In this document: positions 18,077 to 26,502 of the stretch, piece by piece
Numbering within the stretch: the first letter of the stretch is position 1
How the letters are laid out: each line of letters opens with the position of its first letter
Source: Clostridium frigidicarnis
Lineage (GTDB): Bacteria; Bacillota; Clostridia; Clostridiales; Clostridiaceae
Assembly: GCF_900111985.1 (NCBI RefSeq)
Contig: NZ_FOKI01000007.1
Location: 1 to 64,000 of the forward strand
Direction of reading: 5' to 3'
DNA length: 64,000 nt
The notes under the pieces: model-generated
What the model was told of the DNA's origin: nothing
Databases searched by the model: none
Seen by the model: only the letters and a program-made list of their open reading frames with translations
Position numbers and translations under genes: made by a program

Positions 18077-18853
18077 TTACTTTATTTTCACATCAGCTAC
18101 TAATGGATAATGATCTGATGGATATCTACCATCTATATTATAATTAACTATTTCTACATTTTCTATTTCTATATCTTCTGATACGAATATATAATCTATA
18201 TGAGCTCCATTCTCATTTCCCTTAAAATTGCTCATTGTTGACTTACTATACAAATTTTTATTAAAACCCTGTACAGCCATAAATCTCTTATTATTTATTT
18301 TATTTGTTGAAAAATCTTTTATTAATTTAGTATTAGGTTGAGCATTAAAATCCCCCATTACTATAATTGGTATGTTTTCTTTTTCATCTTGTATTTTTAT
18401 AAATTCTCCAATTTTCTTTAACTCATATTCTCTTGCTTTTGCAAAAAAACAATCCAAATGGGTATTATAAATTCTTATTTTTTTTTTATTTTCTAGTTCA
18501 ACTAAAGCTGTAGTACATATTCTCGGAAAAATAGAGTACCATATTGACCTACCTTGTTTATCAGGATTTCCAGATAACCAAAATGTTTTATCTTCTATAA
18601 TCTTATGCTTTTTATTTATAAGTATATCTGTTCTTTCCTCAAATAATTTTTTACTTCTTGATTTACCAATAATATTATATTGATCAAAATTCTCTGAAAG
18701 ATCTTTAAACATGTCATTTGTAACTTCTTGGGTTCCTATTACATCACAGTTATAATCATTAATTATTTTGTACACAATATCTTTTCTTTTGTACCATCTA
18801 TTGTTAAAATCTAAAATTAAATCACATCTTAAATTAAATGTCATAATTCTCAT
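18077..18853 (-). CDS. Endonuclease/exonuclease/phosphatase family hydrolase
   Basis: 258 residues, cytoplasmic (no signal peptide). Metal-dependent EEP fold motifs are present: MRIMTFNLRCD at the N-terminus, VIGTQEV (catalytic Glu), VMGDFNAQPNT and the terminal SDHYPLVADV with the Asp-His pair. Family members cleave phosphodiesters in nucleic acids, phosphoinositides or small molecules; the substrate is unknown. The next gene upstream, 52 bp away, encodes an SPL-like radical SAM protein, and the two may be cotranscribed. Confidence 0.88.
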   Translation of the reverse strand: MRIMTFNLRCDLILDFNNRWYKRKDIVYKIINDYNCDVIGTQEVTNDMFKDLSENFDQYNIIGKSRSKKLFEERTDILINKKHKIIEDKTFWLSGNPDKQGRSIWYSIFPRICTTALVELENKKKIRIYNTHLDCFFAKAREYELKKIGEFIKIQDEKENIPIIVMGDFNAQPNTKLIKDFSTNKINNKRFMAVQGFNKNLYSKSTMSNFKGNENGAHIDYIFVSEDIEIENVEIVNYNIDGRYPSDHYPLVADVKIK

Positions 18854-18904
18854 AATTAAACCAACCTCTAAACTATAAAATATTACTAGCTTCCATATTA
18901 AATC

Positions 18905-19798
18905 CTAAAACCAGCTTATTTGCTCTTTCTCATATCCTCTTTTGTAAGAATTGATAATATCACTCATCTTATATAAGATACCATATTTTTCACACTCTTT
19001 TTCAAACAACCCTCTAAGCTTTTTTGAATTTATAGAAGGATATTCATATCTTTCACCGTAAGTTTCAATATATTTTTTTACAAGTTTTTTTTCAGGGAAT
19101 ATTTTCATTATGTTTTCATAATAATATTCTCTTTGATTCTGTCTCAATGTAACCCCCATACCATATGAAAATATAAATTTTGCTCCACATTCATGTGCTT
19201 TTCTTACTATATTTCTTATATTATCTTCATTATCATTTATAAATGGTAATATTGGCATAAGTAGTATTCCTGTATATATTCCATTGTCGGTTAATTTCTT
19301 AATTGCTTTAAAGCGCTCACTTGAAGCAGCTACATTAGTCTCTATTTTTTTGCACAAATCATCATCAAATGTTGTAATAGTGATTTTAACTAATGTTGGT
19401 GAATGAGTATTTATTTTTTTTAATATATCTATATCTCTAGTTATTAAAGGGCTTTTTGTAGCGATAGAAATTCCAAAATTAAAAAGATTCACCTGTTCTA
19501 AAGCTTTTCTAGTCAATCTTAATTGTTTTTCTAGTGGATTATAAGGATCACTCATTGCTCCAGTACCTATAACCCCCTTTCTTCTTTTCTTTCTTAGTTC
19601 TTTAGCTATTATATCAATTGCATTATCCTTTGCCCTTACTCTATCAAAATCTATTATTCCATAACACTGGCTTCTTGAGTCACAATAAATACAACCATGG
19701 CAACAACCTTTATATATATTCATGTTATAGTTAAGCCCGAACCATGAGTTATTTTCAATATATTGTGAAACTATTGTTTTTGCCTGTATATATTCCAT
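18905..19798 (-). CDS. Radical SAM protein, spore-photoproduct-lyase-like family (COG1533)
   Basis: 297 residues. The [4Fe-4S] motif C-x3-C-x2-C is in GCCHGCIYCD near residues 32-41. GTGAMSDPYNPLEKQ and ATKSPLITRDIDIL follow, as in the SplB/Rv2578c family. It is shorter than true SplB and lacks its distal catalytic Cys context, so DNA repair activity is not assured. A PINILPFINDNEDNI-like segment is typical of the wider family. It is encoded beside an EEP hydrolase, which might hint at nucleic-acid repair. Confidence 0.82.
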   Translation of the reverse strand: MEYIQAKTIVSQYIENNSWFGLNYNMNIYKGCCHGCIYCDSRSQCYGIIDFDRVRAKDNAIDIIAKELRKKRRKGVIGTGAMSDPYNPLEKQLRLTRKALEQVNLFNFGISIATKSPLITRDIDILKKINTHSPTLVKITITTFDDDLCKKIETNVAASSERFKAIKKLTDNGIYTGILLMPILPFINDNEDNIRNIVRKAHECGAKFIFSYGMGVTLRQNQREYYYENIMKIFPEKKLVKKYIETYGERYEYPSINSKKLRGLFEKECEKYGILYKMSDIINSYKRGYEKEQISWF

Positions 19799-19892
19799 AT
19801 TCTATCTAATCCTTCATATTTTTTTATTTTTATACAAGATGAATATAATAAAAATCTACTAATATACATAGTGAACTTCTACTATCTTTTGT

Positions 19893-21065
19893 CTATATAT
19901 TTTTATTTTTTTTCCATTGAGCATATCTATTAAAATATATTTTTATTAACCCAGCTATTGGCATAGATAAAATCATACCTAAAGCTCCAAAATAACTTCC
20001 TCCAATCAATACCACTATCAATATCCATACTGGAGTAAGACCTATTTTATCTCCAACTATTTTAGGTTGAACAAAATTCCCATCAACTTGTTGATATAAA
20101 AGTAATAACACTGCTCCTGTTATTCCTAAACTCCAACTGCTAAACATGCCTAAACCCAATGCCAATGCTGCTCCAATTAATGGACCTATATATGGGATTA
20201 TATTAGCAAAACCTGCTACACATCCTATTAAAATAGCAAATGGATGATTTATAAGTAAAAGCAATATTGTAGACACTATTCCTACTATGATAGAATCTAA
20301 TATTTCTGCCACTAAAAATTTCCCTACAATTTCATCTAAATCTTTTAAAAATATAGTTATTGCTTTTCCAACTTTTCCTGGCATAACTACATCTCTAAAA
20401 CCTCTAAAGTTATGAAAAAGACTTTCCTTATCTTTAAGAAAATAGAATGTTAGTATAACAGTTAAAACAAAATCTAGAACAAATGAGCTTATTTGAGATA
20501 TGCTTGTTGCAATAAAGCTCAATACACTATTACTTATTAAAGATAGATTATTTATTATTGTTGAAGTTAAGTTCCCTGTATTTGATATATCAATATTGTT
20601 TTCATTTAATTTTTCTACTATATCTTCAACCCACGTGGATATCTGATTATTAAACTCTGGCAATCTACTAAGAAGGATTTCAATATTCTCAACTATTGGC
20701 GGTACAATAAAATTAATCGTTATTACTGCAACATATATTATTACTGCAAAGATTGATACTATACTAATTATTCTAAATCCGTTTTCTATATTTTCTGACG
20801 CCGCTCTTTTACTTATCTTAGTATAAATACTCCCCAACACACTTTGTATAAATACAACAGGTCTAAACAATAAGTAAGATACTATAAACCCATAAAACAC
20901 TGGAGCTATTATTCTAAAAAATCTCCCTACATATTTACCAATAGAACTTAAAATTAATTCTCCATTATTTATAATCCTATAACCTAAAAATAACAATAAC
21001 CCAACTATTACTACATATAATCCATATCTTATGTACTTTTTATCCAATTTTACTCTTTCTATCAA
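19893..21065 (-). CDS. AI-2E family transporter (permease)
   Basis: 390 residues with seven to eight membrane helices and the family's central amphipathic stretch with SxLPE (LLSRLPEFNNQ) and a C-terminal GNFVQPKIVGDKIGLTPVWI motif. Members include TqsA (AI-2 export), Na+/H+ antiporters and sporulation protein YtvI; specific cargo cannot be read from sequence. It appears monocistronic. Confidence 0.88.
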   Translation of the reverse strand: MIERVKLDKKYIRYGLYVVIVGLLLFLGYRIINNGELILSSIGKYVGRFFRIIAPVFYGFIVSYLLFRPVVFIQSVLGSIYTKISKRAASENIENGFRIISIVSIFAVIIYVAVITINFIVPPIVENIEILLSRLPEFNNQISTWVEDIVEKLNENNIDISNTGNLTSTIINNLSLISNSVLSFIATSISQISSFVLDFVLTVILTFYFLKDKESLFHNFRGFRDVVMPGKVGKAITIFLKDLDEIVGKFLVAEILDSIIVGIVSTILLLLINHPFAILIGCVAGFANIIPYIGPLIGAALALGLGMFSSWSLGITGAVLLLLYQQVDGNFVQPKIVGDKIGLTPVWILIVVLIGGSYFGALGMILSMPIAGLIKIYFNRYAQWKKNKNI

Positions 21066-21129
21066 TTTTTCACATCCTCTTTTGTTAACCTATATAATTA
21101 TTTTTTATTATAACTAATTTAATAGTATT

Positions 21130-21747
21130 TTAAGCCTTTTGTTTATTTACACAAATACTAAATAAACTATACTCATGATATTTATCATTAATTTGCTTTT
21201 TGCTATGGTAAAAAGTTCTTCCTTTTATATTTATAAGCCCAACATCTTTCAATAAGTCTTGTAAGTCTTTAATTTCAAATCCATTATACCCATTAAAATC
21301 TTCATCTAAACTATGAAATGTTCCATCATCCTTTGATAATTCAACTATTATTAACTTACCATTAGGTTTTAATAATTTACTTAATTTATATAAAACATCT
21401 TTTAAATTTAATATGTGATGCAAAACCATAGATGTGTAAATAACATCGTATTTGTTTTCACCTTCTATATCTAGTACATCTTTTACTAATGTTTTCATAT
21501 TTTTTATATTTTGGTTTTTTATCTTCTTTTTTGTTTCTTCAATCATACCTTTAGATAAATCTATCAATAGAATTTCTTCAAATTCCTCCTGTAAATTAAA
21601 GGATATTAATCCTGTTCCACACCCAAATTCCATTGCTCTACTTATATTATTTCCATCTAAATATGAACTTATTTCTTCCGCTATTTTTTTAGCTCTATTA
21701 ATTCTATAATTAGTATCCCATTCAGCAGCTTCCTTATCAAAACACAT
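21130..21747 (-). CDS. Class I SAM-dependent methyltransferase
   Basis: 205 residues from the ATG at 21747, chosen because AGGGGGAG lies just upstream; an in-frame start 30 bp earlier lacks a ribosome binding site. SAM-binding motif I reads MEFGCGTGLISF, motif II has a DLSKGMIEE acidic loop, and VIYTSMVLHHI and LLKPNGKLIIVEL follow. The substrate is unknown. It resembles the YrrT/UbiE-like small-molecule methyltransferases. Confidence 0.85.
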   Translation of the reverse strand: MCFDKEAAEWDTNYRINRAKKIAEEISSYLDGNNISRAMEFGCGTGLISFNLQEEFEEILLIDLSKGMIEETKKKIKNQNIKNMKTLVKDVLDIEGENKYDVIYTSMVLHHILNLKDVLYKLSKLLKPNGKLIIVELSKDDGTFHSLDEDFNGYNGFEIKDLQDLLKDVGLINIKGRTFYHSKKQINDKYHEYSLFSICVNKQKA

Positions 21748-21769
21748 ATAAACTCCCCCTAAAGCTAGT

Positions 21770-21803
21770 AAAACCATACACTAAATTTTAGTGTATGGTT
21801 TTA
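21770..21803 (-). terminator. Terminator of the symporter gene
   Basis: AAAACCATACACTAAA pairs with TTTAGTGTATGGTTT in a tight hairpin, about 54 bp after the symporter stop on the minus strand. Confidence 0.8.
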
Positions 21804-21856
21804 TTATTTTTATTTATTATATCATATCTTATATAGAACCAAAATAATGATTAAAA

Positions 21857-23158
21857 CTAAGCTACCACAGTTTTTTCTTCCTCTTTATTATCAGTAGTAC
21901 TACTTACAAGTAATGCTACTACTGATGATCCTGTAACGTTAGTCATTGTTCTAATCATATCTATTATTGCATCTACACCCAAAACCATTGCCATTCCTTC
22001 TATGGGTAGGCCTAGGCTAGTTAAAACTACTGTTGTTGATATTGTAGCTGCCCCTGGAACTCCTGCAATACCTATAGATCCTATTATTGTAGTTATTACT
22101 AGTAGTACATAATGAGCAAAAGTAAGTTCTATTCCAAAAATATTTGCTACAAATATTGATACAATTGCTGGATATATTCCCCCACATCCATTCATACCAA
22201 TTGTTGATCCCATTGATGCAACAAATGTTGCTATGCTGTTAGGGATTTTTGCATTCTCAACTAGACTTTTAATTGTTACAGGTAATGCTCCATAACTACT
22301 TTGAGTTGTAAAAGCTACTACTTGTGCTGGGTAGATTTCTTTAAAGAACTTAATAGGATTTCTTTTACCTATTGTAGCTATTAGTGTAGTATAAACTCCT
22401 AATATTTGTATTAAACATGCTATATACACTGCTAATATAAATGTTCCAAGAGGTATTAAAGTACTTATTCCATTGTTTGCTGATACAGATGCCATTAATG
22501 CAAAAACACCATAAGGAGTAAATCTTAATATGATTTTTGTTACTCTAATAAGTACAGTATTTAATCCATTAACTAAATCTTTTATTGGTTTTATTCTCTC
22601 AGGATTTCTTTTCTCTTCTATTAACATTGCAACTGATATAAATAATGCAAAGATAGTAACTGGTATTACTTTACCTTCTGCCATTGCTGATATTGGATTT
22701 GTTGGCAGCATGTCCATAAACACCTTACTAAAGGTTGGTATTTCTCTTGCCTTAAATCCTTCACTAGCTACAAATGTCATTCCATTTCCAACATTAAATA
22801 CATTTCCTATTATTATTCCTATTATCGCTGCTATTCCTGTAGTTATTAATAATAATGAAATTGCCTTTATTCCTATAGTTTTTAACTGTTTCGTATCTTG
22901 TAAATTTGTTATACTTGCAATTAATGATATCATAACTAGTGGTATAACAAGCATTTTAATGAAAGCTACATACGCTTTACCTAGAGGTTCTATTATTAAC
23001 GCATCTTTTCCAAAAATTATTCCTAATAATATTCCTAGACCTAAACCTGCCAAAACTCTTAATGAAAAATTAAACTCTTTTTCTTCTAAAAAGTATATAA
23101 CTCCTATAAAAAATATTGATATGACTATTGGTAAAATTATATTTAAACTTATATTCAT
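21857..23158 (-). CDS. Dicarboxylate/amino acid:cation symporter, probably L-cystine uptake (TcyP-like)
   Basis: 433 residues, the SDF/DAACS fold with eight helices and two re-entrant loops. Family motifs include TQSSYGALPVT, ASMGSTIGMNGCGGIYPA, GIAGVPGAAT and DAIIDMIRTMTNVTGSS. The family takes up dicarboxylates, glutamate, serine or cystine with Na+ or H+. The long leader carries a T-box whose specifier and discriminator-pairing base both fit tRNA-Cys, and this is the reason for preferring cystine. If the T-box reading is wrong, glutamate/dicarboxylate transport is the fallback. Confidence 0.85.
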   Translation of the reverse strand: MNISLNIILPIVISIFFIGVIYFLEEKEFNFSLRVLAGLGLGILLGIIFGKDALIIEPLGKAYVAFIKMLVIPLVMISLIASITNLQDTKQLKTIGIKAISLLLITTGIAAIIGIIIGNVFNVGNGMTFVASEGFKAREIPTFSKVFMDMLPTNPISAMAEGKVIPVTIFALFISVAMLIEEKRNPERIKPIKDLVNGLNTVLIRVTKIILRFTPYGVFALMASVSANNGISTLIPLGTFILAVYIACLIQILGVYTTLIATIGKRNPIKFFKEIYPAQVVAFTTQSSYGALPVTIKSLVENAKIPNSIATFVASMGSTIGMNGCGGIYPAIVSIFVANIFGIELTFAHYVLLVITTIIGSIGIAGVPGAATISTTVVLTSLGLPIEGMAMVLGVDAIIDMIRTMTNVTGSSVVALLVSSTTDNKEEEKTVVA

Positions 23159-23275
23159 TTTTATTCCTCCATTTTTGTTTAGTAAAATTTATAATATAGT
23201 AAAACTATGCTTGTATGATTACATCTATATATTTAATAGTTTGGATTTTTACAATAAGTTTTTATTCCCGGCCAG

Positions 23276-23545
23276 GAAAAACAAAAAAACCTTCTGCCTC
23301 TGAAATTTTTCAGAGGCAGAAGGTTAAACTTCCGCGGTTCCACTCTAATTAAGTATATGAATATACTCATCTTTTTTAGGTACAATATACCCTATCTCTA
23401 TAACGGGAGATCCCGTAAAAACCTACTAAGATAGTTCGGCTTTTCCACTCATAGGAGCACTTCAATTATCTTTTTCACAGGCTCTCTCAGCAATGAACCT
23501 TTCTCTGTAATGAATACAATAATTTACTTTCCCTACTCAATGTGT
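23276..23545 (-). ncRNA. T-box leader, apparently cysteine-responsive
   Basis: On the minus strand the conserved T-box AGAGTGGAACCGCGG is at 23332-23346. It is followed by the terminator stem (23288-23325) and a T run. Stem I begins near GAGTAGGGAAAGTA (AAAGTA loop E motif at 23525-23530). Its 3' side reads GAAGTGCTCCTA. UGC at 23457-23459 is a Cys codon, while the overlapping GUG would be Val. TGGA of the T-box pairs with discriminator U73, which tRNA-Cys has and tRNA-Val lacks. Uncharged tRNA-Cys should therefore antiterminate the symporter. Confidence 0.85.
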
Positions 23546-23586
23546 TTTATTCTTATAATTCCTATCAACTTACTATGATATAAATG

Positions 23587-23615
23587 ATTATATATATTTA
23601 TAATACTTTTGTCAA
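23587..23615 (-). promoter_or_regulatory. Promoter of the T-box/symporter transcript
   Basis: Minus strand TTGACA (23610-23615), a 17-bp spacer, TATAAT (23587-23592). Both hexamers are perfect. Transcription would begin about 35 bp before the T-box stem I. Confidence 0.85.
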
Positions 23616-23799
23616 CTTTTTTATATTTTTTGAATTTGAATTTATTTTCTACGATAAATTACACATTTAAAAGTTTTTCTGTTTCGTCTGAATAAAGGTT
23701 TGTTCTATAATTATATCAAAATAATCTACTTTTAATAAGTAGAATATAGATGCTATTATTCCATTTTATTGAAACCAATCCTACCTTTATTCATAACTT

Positions 23800-23900
23800 A
23801 GGCACATGAAAGAAAATAAAAAGTCAAAGATGCCATGTATATTTTGTGTCAGACAAGGAAGTGATATTAGTTCATATCATAGACTATGGGCTTATATCCT
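23800..23900. repeat. AGGCACAT palindromic element, half copy
   Basis: AGGCACATGAAAGAAAATAA and the following roughly 80 bp match the reverse complement of the right half of the full element at 61939-62098, including the TTTTGTGTCAGACAAGGAAG word. The other half is missing. The rest of 23616-24109 is AT-rich with no recognisable feature beyond the helicase leader. Confidence 0.8.
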
Positions 23901-24109
23901 ATAATATCACACATTACATATATGTTTTATCCTAGGGAGTAATATTTATAATAATATATTGTTGCTATAAATGTTAAAATCCATAATCTTAAACATAGAA
24001 ACTTATAATGGCTTTTAAATATCAATACTTATAATTAGTATTAATTGCAATAATATGATATTATTAATTGATTTTAAAAATAAACATGAATAACGAAAGG
24101 TAATAAACA

Positions 24110-25219
24110 ATGAATTTTAAAGAATTAGGAATTAGCCAAGATATAGTAAATATATTAAAAAAATCTAGTATAACTAGCCCAACCCCTATACAAGAACAAA
24201 GTATTTTATCTATTAAACAAGGTAAAGATGTTATAGCTGAAGCACAAACTGGTACTGGAAAGACCCTTGCCTTTTTGCTTCCTATGTTTGAAAATATATC
24301 ACCAAATATAAATTCAGTTCAAGGATTAATTATATCCCCTACAAGAGAACTTGCTATTCAAATAACTGAAGAAGCTATGAAACTTAAAGAAGCTAAGGAT
24401 ATAAATATATTAGCTGCATACGGTGGTAAAGATATAGGATCTCAGTTAAAAAAATTAAAAGGAAATATTCATTTAATAATTGCAACTCCTGGTAGACTTT
24501 TAGATCATATTGATAGAAAAACAATAGATCTTTCTAAGCTAAAAACTTTAGTATTAGATGAAGCAGATCAAATGTTATTAATGGGATTTAAAAATGAGGT
24601 TGAAACTATACTAAAATCAACATGCAAAAAACGACAGACCCTATGTTTTTCTGCAACTATGAATCCACAAGTAAAAAAATTAGCTTATAGATATATGGTT
24701 GATCCTTTAATGGTTACAGTAAAAAAACAAGAGGTTACCCTTGAAAATATTAGACAGGAAGTTGTAGAAACTACTGATAGACGTAAACAAGATTCTTTAT
24801 GTGCTGTTTTAGATAAAGATAATCCATTTATGGCTATTATATTCTGTAGAACTAAAAGAAGAGCCGATAATCTTGAAGTTGCTCTACACCAGCGTGGATA
24901 TAATTGTCAAAAACTTCATAGTGATGTTCTTCAATCAAAACGTGAAAGAATAATGAAGTCATTTAGAAATGCTGATATTCAGTATTTGATAGCTACAGAT
25001 GTTGCCTCTAGAGGATTAGATGTAAGTGGCGTTGGTCATATATATAACTACGATATTCCCGAAAGTGTAGAAGCTTACATACATCGTATTGGTAGAACTG
25101 GTAGAGCTGGAGAAGAAGGATACACTTGTTTATTTGTAGATCCAAAAGATTCAAAACTTCTAGATGAAATAGAAAAAACTATAAAATTTAAAATACCTAG
25201 AAGAGATTTAAATTTATAA
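24110..25219 (+). CDS. DEAD-box ATP-dependent RNA helicase
   Basis: 369 residues. The motifs in order: Q motif ([10 protein letters not shown]), I AQTGTGKT, Ia PTRELAIQ, Ib [51 protein letters not shown]. The protein ends soon after motif VI, so it is a minimal helicase core without the RNA-binding tail of DbpA/CshA proteins. A role in cold-adapted RNA remodelling or ribosome assembly is typical. It is monocistronic; a large palindromic element follows the stop. Confidence 0.93.
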   Translation: MNFKELGISQDIVNILKKSSITSPTPIQEQSILSIKQGKDVIAEAQTGTGKTLAFLLPMFENISPNINSVQGLIISPTRELAIQITEEAMKLKEAKDINILAAYGGKDIGSQLKKLKGNIHLIIATPGRLLDHIDRKTIDLSKLKTLVLDEADQMLLMGFKNEVETILKSTCKKRQTLCFSATMNPQVKKLAYRYMVDPLMVTVKKQEVTLENIRQEVVETTDRRKQDSLCAVLDKDNPFMAIIFCRTKRRADNLEVALHQRGYNCQKLHSDVLQSKRERIMKSFRNADIQYLIATDVASRGLDVSGVGHIYNYDIPESVEAYIHRIGRTGRAGEEGYTCLFVDPKDSKLLDEIEKTIKFKIPRRDLNL

Positions 25220-25224
25220 ATAAA

Positions 25225-25437
25225 TTCACCTAACCCGAAAAGAGAGGTCTAAGCACCACAAACTCACTGGCTACACATATCATTCTAAGTTATAAAAAAT
25301 CATTGATGACTAAATTCCAATAACTTGCTTCGCTTCGAACAGATTGGAATTCTTTACGCCCTCAATGTTTTTTATAACAAGAATGATTAATGTTCGCCAG
25401 ATAGTTTGTTAATGCTTAGACCTCTCTTTTCTTTAGG
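25225..25437. repeat. About 200-bp palindromic element, copy B (downstream of the helicase)
   Basis: The outer arms AAAAGAGAGGTCTAAGCA (25237-25254) and its complement (25412-25429) are perfect over 18 bp, extended by CCTAA/TTAGG outside. Inside, TGGC pairs with GCCA (copy A has TAGC with GCTA). ATCATTCT..GTTATAAAAAA pairs with TTTTTTATAAC..AGAATGAT, and ATTCCAAT with ATTGGAAT. It lies just after the helicase stop and probably terminates or stabilises its mRNA. Confidence 0.85.
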
Positions 25438-26020
25438 TAATCTCTTATATAAAAATATAAAATTTAATTTCAATCTTTTTTGAATAAAGTGAAGAAAACA
25501 TCACTAACTTGTCACTTTTTACTTTCAACTTGTAACTAAATACTATCTAACGCTTATCATTTTATTTTCATTAGATAATTTTATTATTATAAGAATGTTC
25601 ATCCAACAATAACAATTCATATAAAGTATAAAAAACTTTATATGACTAAATTCCAATAACTTGCTTCGCTTCGAACAGATTGGAATTCTTTACGCTCTCA
25701 ATGTTTTTTATAACAAGAATGATTAATGTTCGCCAGATAGTTTGTTAATGCTTAGACCTCTCTTTTCTTTAGGTAATCCCTTATTATAAAAATATAAAAT
25801 TTAATTTCAATCTTTTTTGAATAAAGTAAAGAAAACATCACTAACTTGTTACTAAATACTATCTAACGCTTATCATTACATTTTCATTAGATAATTTTAT
25901 TATTATGAGAATGTTTATCTAATAATAGCAATTCATATAAAGTGAGGTTCCAACAACATAAATTAGCTAACTGTACAAAGTATTGTAAAGTATAAAAAAC
26001 TTTATATGGTTAAATTCCAA
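25300..26020. repeat. Tandem large repeat: three units of about 340-360 bp
   Basis: The stretch starting ACTAAATTCCAATAACTTGC recurs 337 bp further on (25307 and 25644). A third start, GTTAAATTCCAAT, is another 364 bp on (26008). The first two units share nearly all of 25307-25590 with 25644-25910, including the right arm of the palindromic element, the AATATAAAATTTAATTTC stretch and the AACGCTTATCATT tail. The third unit is truncated at the next gene's terminator. No gene lies in 25220-26107. Confidence 0.8.
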
Positions 26021-26024
26021 TATA

Positions 26025-26075
26025 AAAAGGATTCATCTTAAAAGTAATTTATTGCAATTTAAGATGAATCCTTTT
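26025..26075 (-). terminator. Terminator of the rhodanese/membrane-protein unit
   Basis: An 18-bp stem pairs 26025-26042 with 26058-26075 (AAAAGGATTCATCTTAAA and complement), with T residues beyond it on the minus strand. Confidence 0.88.
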
Positions 26076-26107
26076 ATAACTTAAACGAATTTAATATTTA
26101 TTTAAGC

Positions 26108-26494
26108 TTATTTTTTTATCTTTGATAAGATTAAATTTATATAACCAAGAATAATGTTGATACATATAGCTAGTAAAAAGAAATAATATGACTTTAAATT
26201 AAAATCATCAAATGTAAATACTGTACCAATAACGCCTAAAATCATTATCATTAATACACTTATCTTTTTATATTTTCTATTCTTATACAATAAAAGAATT
26301 AACCCTGTTACTATAGATGCAATAAATATAAGTTTTAAGAAATTTACATTTAACATTCCCTGGATCTTTATATTCTTAGCTATAACATATCTATGAACTC
26401 CCATCTTGGTTTTAGACAATTTTTCCAGGACTACTGGAGTCACTAATAATATTAAATTTAATATATAAATAATTATATTTAAAATTCTCTTCAT
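26108..26494 (-). CDS. Small integral membrane protein of unknown function
   Basis: 128 residues with four hydrophobic helices (about 3-20, 50-68, 75-92, 100-120) and Lys-rich loops. No family motif was recognised. It starts 8 bp after the end of the rhodanese lipoprotein gene and shares its terminator, so the two are one operon. It might anchor or assist the lipoprotein, but this is only context. Confidence 0.65.
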   Translation of the reverse strand: MKRILNIIIYILNLILLVTPVVLEKLSKTKMGVHRYVIAKNIKIQGMLNVNFLKLIFIASIVTGLILLLYKNRKYKKISVLMIMILGVIGTVFTFDDFNLKSYYFFLLAICINIILGYINLILSKIKK

Positions 26495-26502
26495 TTTTTC
26501 CC

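Noticed and set aside
22530-23303. 257-residue plus-strand ORF
   Set aside because: It lies antisense over the symporter gene, has no ribosome binding site and shows only the mirror of that gene's membrane-helix composition.
25220-26107. CRISPR array
   Set aside because: The repeats are about 340 bp apart, long and palindromic, without short direct repeats and unique spacers; no cas genes are present.
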